From assembly GCA_021014945.1 (NCBI GenBank), contig MU266716.1:1-19483 (forward strand): 19,483 bases of DNA, written 5' to 3'. Position numbers and translations under genes: made by a program. The DNA is from Leucogyrophana mollusca (taxonomy: Eukaryota; Basidiomycota; Agaricomycetes; Boletales). The notes under the pieces are model-generated. The model saw nothing but the letters and a program-made list of their open reading frames with translations, made no database searches and was not told the DNA's origin. This document shows, one piece after another, positions 18,966 through 19,483 of the stretch. Numbering within the stretch: position 1 is the first letter of the stretch; each line of letters begins with the position of its first letter.

Positions 18966-19483
18966 CTCCGTTTAGGTCAGGGCAGGCCGGCGGAGAACAA
19001 GTCAATCGGCCCCGAATGGACCAAGACGCGTCGTAAGTACCGGTCGGGACAGAATACGAGCATGCTCTAAGGGACAAGCTCCCCCATCGCTGCTCAGTGC
19101 TCAAATTCCCATCACGAGCCGCGAGTGTAAGCACGCCCTAGGATACGGATCCCCAGCGCCAGACTCGACTTAGGTCAAGGTCAAGACGAGGTGAATCGAG
19201 ATCGGAATAGACCCGAGCGCGGCCGCGAAGCCGGACCTGTGAAACTGAGAACAGTTGAGGACGGACTTTCGAGTGTATGTGGAAATGTACTGGCAGTAAA
19301 CGAGAGCGAGAAAAAGCAGATGATTTCGGTGCGAGCCATACGCCGCCAAATACAAGGTGGATGTCGTGGTAGCCGAGATACCGAAGATCACCTTAGGCAG
19401 CACTTCTCGGACCCAATAACGGTCTAAGAGATCGGGTTTTTATGTTATGGGAAATTGGTCTGTGAGACCAACCTCCAGCGATC
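18966..19483. other. NLR3 upstream flank and window end; no supported gene
   Basis: 18966-19187 aligns with the NLR2 upstream region, and 19188-19220 aligns with 12660-12690. Beyond about 19230 nothing matches the rest of the window. A small perfect hairpin, TTGGTCT-GTG-AGACCAA, lies at 19455-19471. Short frames on both strands lack any support. Confidence 0.45.

Larger units (their letters stand above)
14500..19230. repeat. segmental duplication block 3 (degenerate gene, NLR3, promoter)
   Basis: Homologous to blocks 1 and 2 in the same order and orientation. The left end matches block 2 from GGTCTCCGCTGCCGAAGCTT (14502). The right end matches block 2 up to GAATAGACCCGAGC near 19205-19218. 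It contains a 142-bp foldback insertion that block 2 lacks. Confidence 0.8.

Overview
The window looks like nuclear DNA of a filamentous basidiomycete, most likely an Agaricomycete. Three lines support this: compact 45-54 nt introns with GT..AG ends, no prokaryotic operon layout, and large NB-ARC/TPR proteins of the kind that is expanded in mushroom-forming fungi. Genus cannot be told from the sequence.

The core is a tandem array of three paralogous NLR-type (STAND NTPase) genes, all on the minus strand: NLR1 (4252 down to 1104, 967 aa), NLR2 (12146 down to 9015, 960 aa) and NLR3 (18823 down to 15679, 962 aa). Comparing the copies gave full six-exon models. Every copy has a 27-bp first exon (M-x-x-P-x-W-R-x-K), and all five introns share position and phase. 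The predicted protein has a helical N-terminal domain resembling the MLKL-NTD/HeLo-like four-helix cell-death class, then a proline hinge, an NB-ARC ATPase with an intact P-loop, and eight TPR-like repeats of about 40 residues. By family logic these are intracellular non-self or danger receptors that trigger a regulated response such as cell death; this role is inferred.

Each gene sits in a duplicated block (roughly 300-4390, 8085-12690, 14500-19230). Downstream of each NLR stop is a plus-strand, convergent, decayed gene shared by all copies, followed by a conserved 3' flank. Upstream is a conserved promoter block with a TATA-like AAATATAG about 85-95 bp before the ATG. The blocks have since diverged. 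NLR1 looks mosaic between NLR2 and NLR3. Block 2 has lost about 245 bp downstream and gained about 165 bp upstream of its NLR. Block 3 carries a 142-bp foldback MITE at a site that is empty in block 2. Block 1 is cut short at its left end beside a hairpin-rich element.

The spacers (about 4.4-8.1 kb and 12.3-14.5 kb) are a graveyard. They hold a four-copy dispersed module of unknown origin, a 22-base C run, a 21-bp tandem repeat and several exon-like islands on the minus strand, but no gene I can name. The left edge may carry the last 30 codons of a plus-strand gene. No tRNA, rRNA, CRISPR or complete autonomous transposon was seen.
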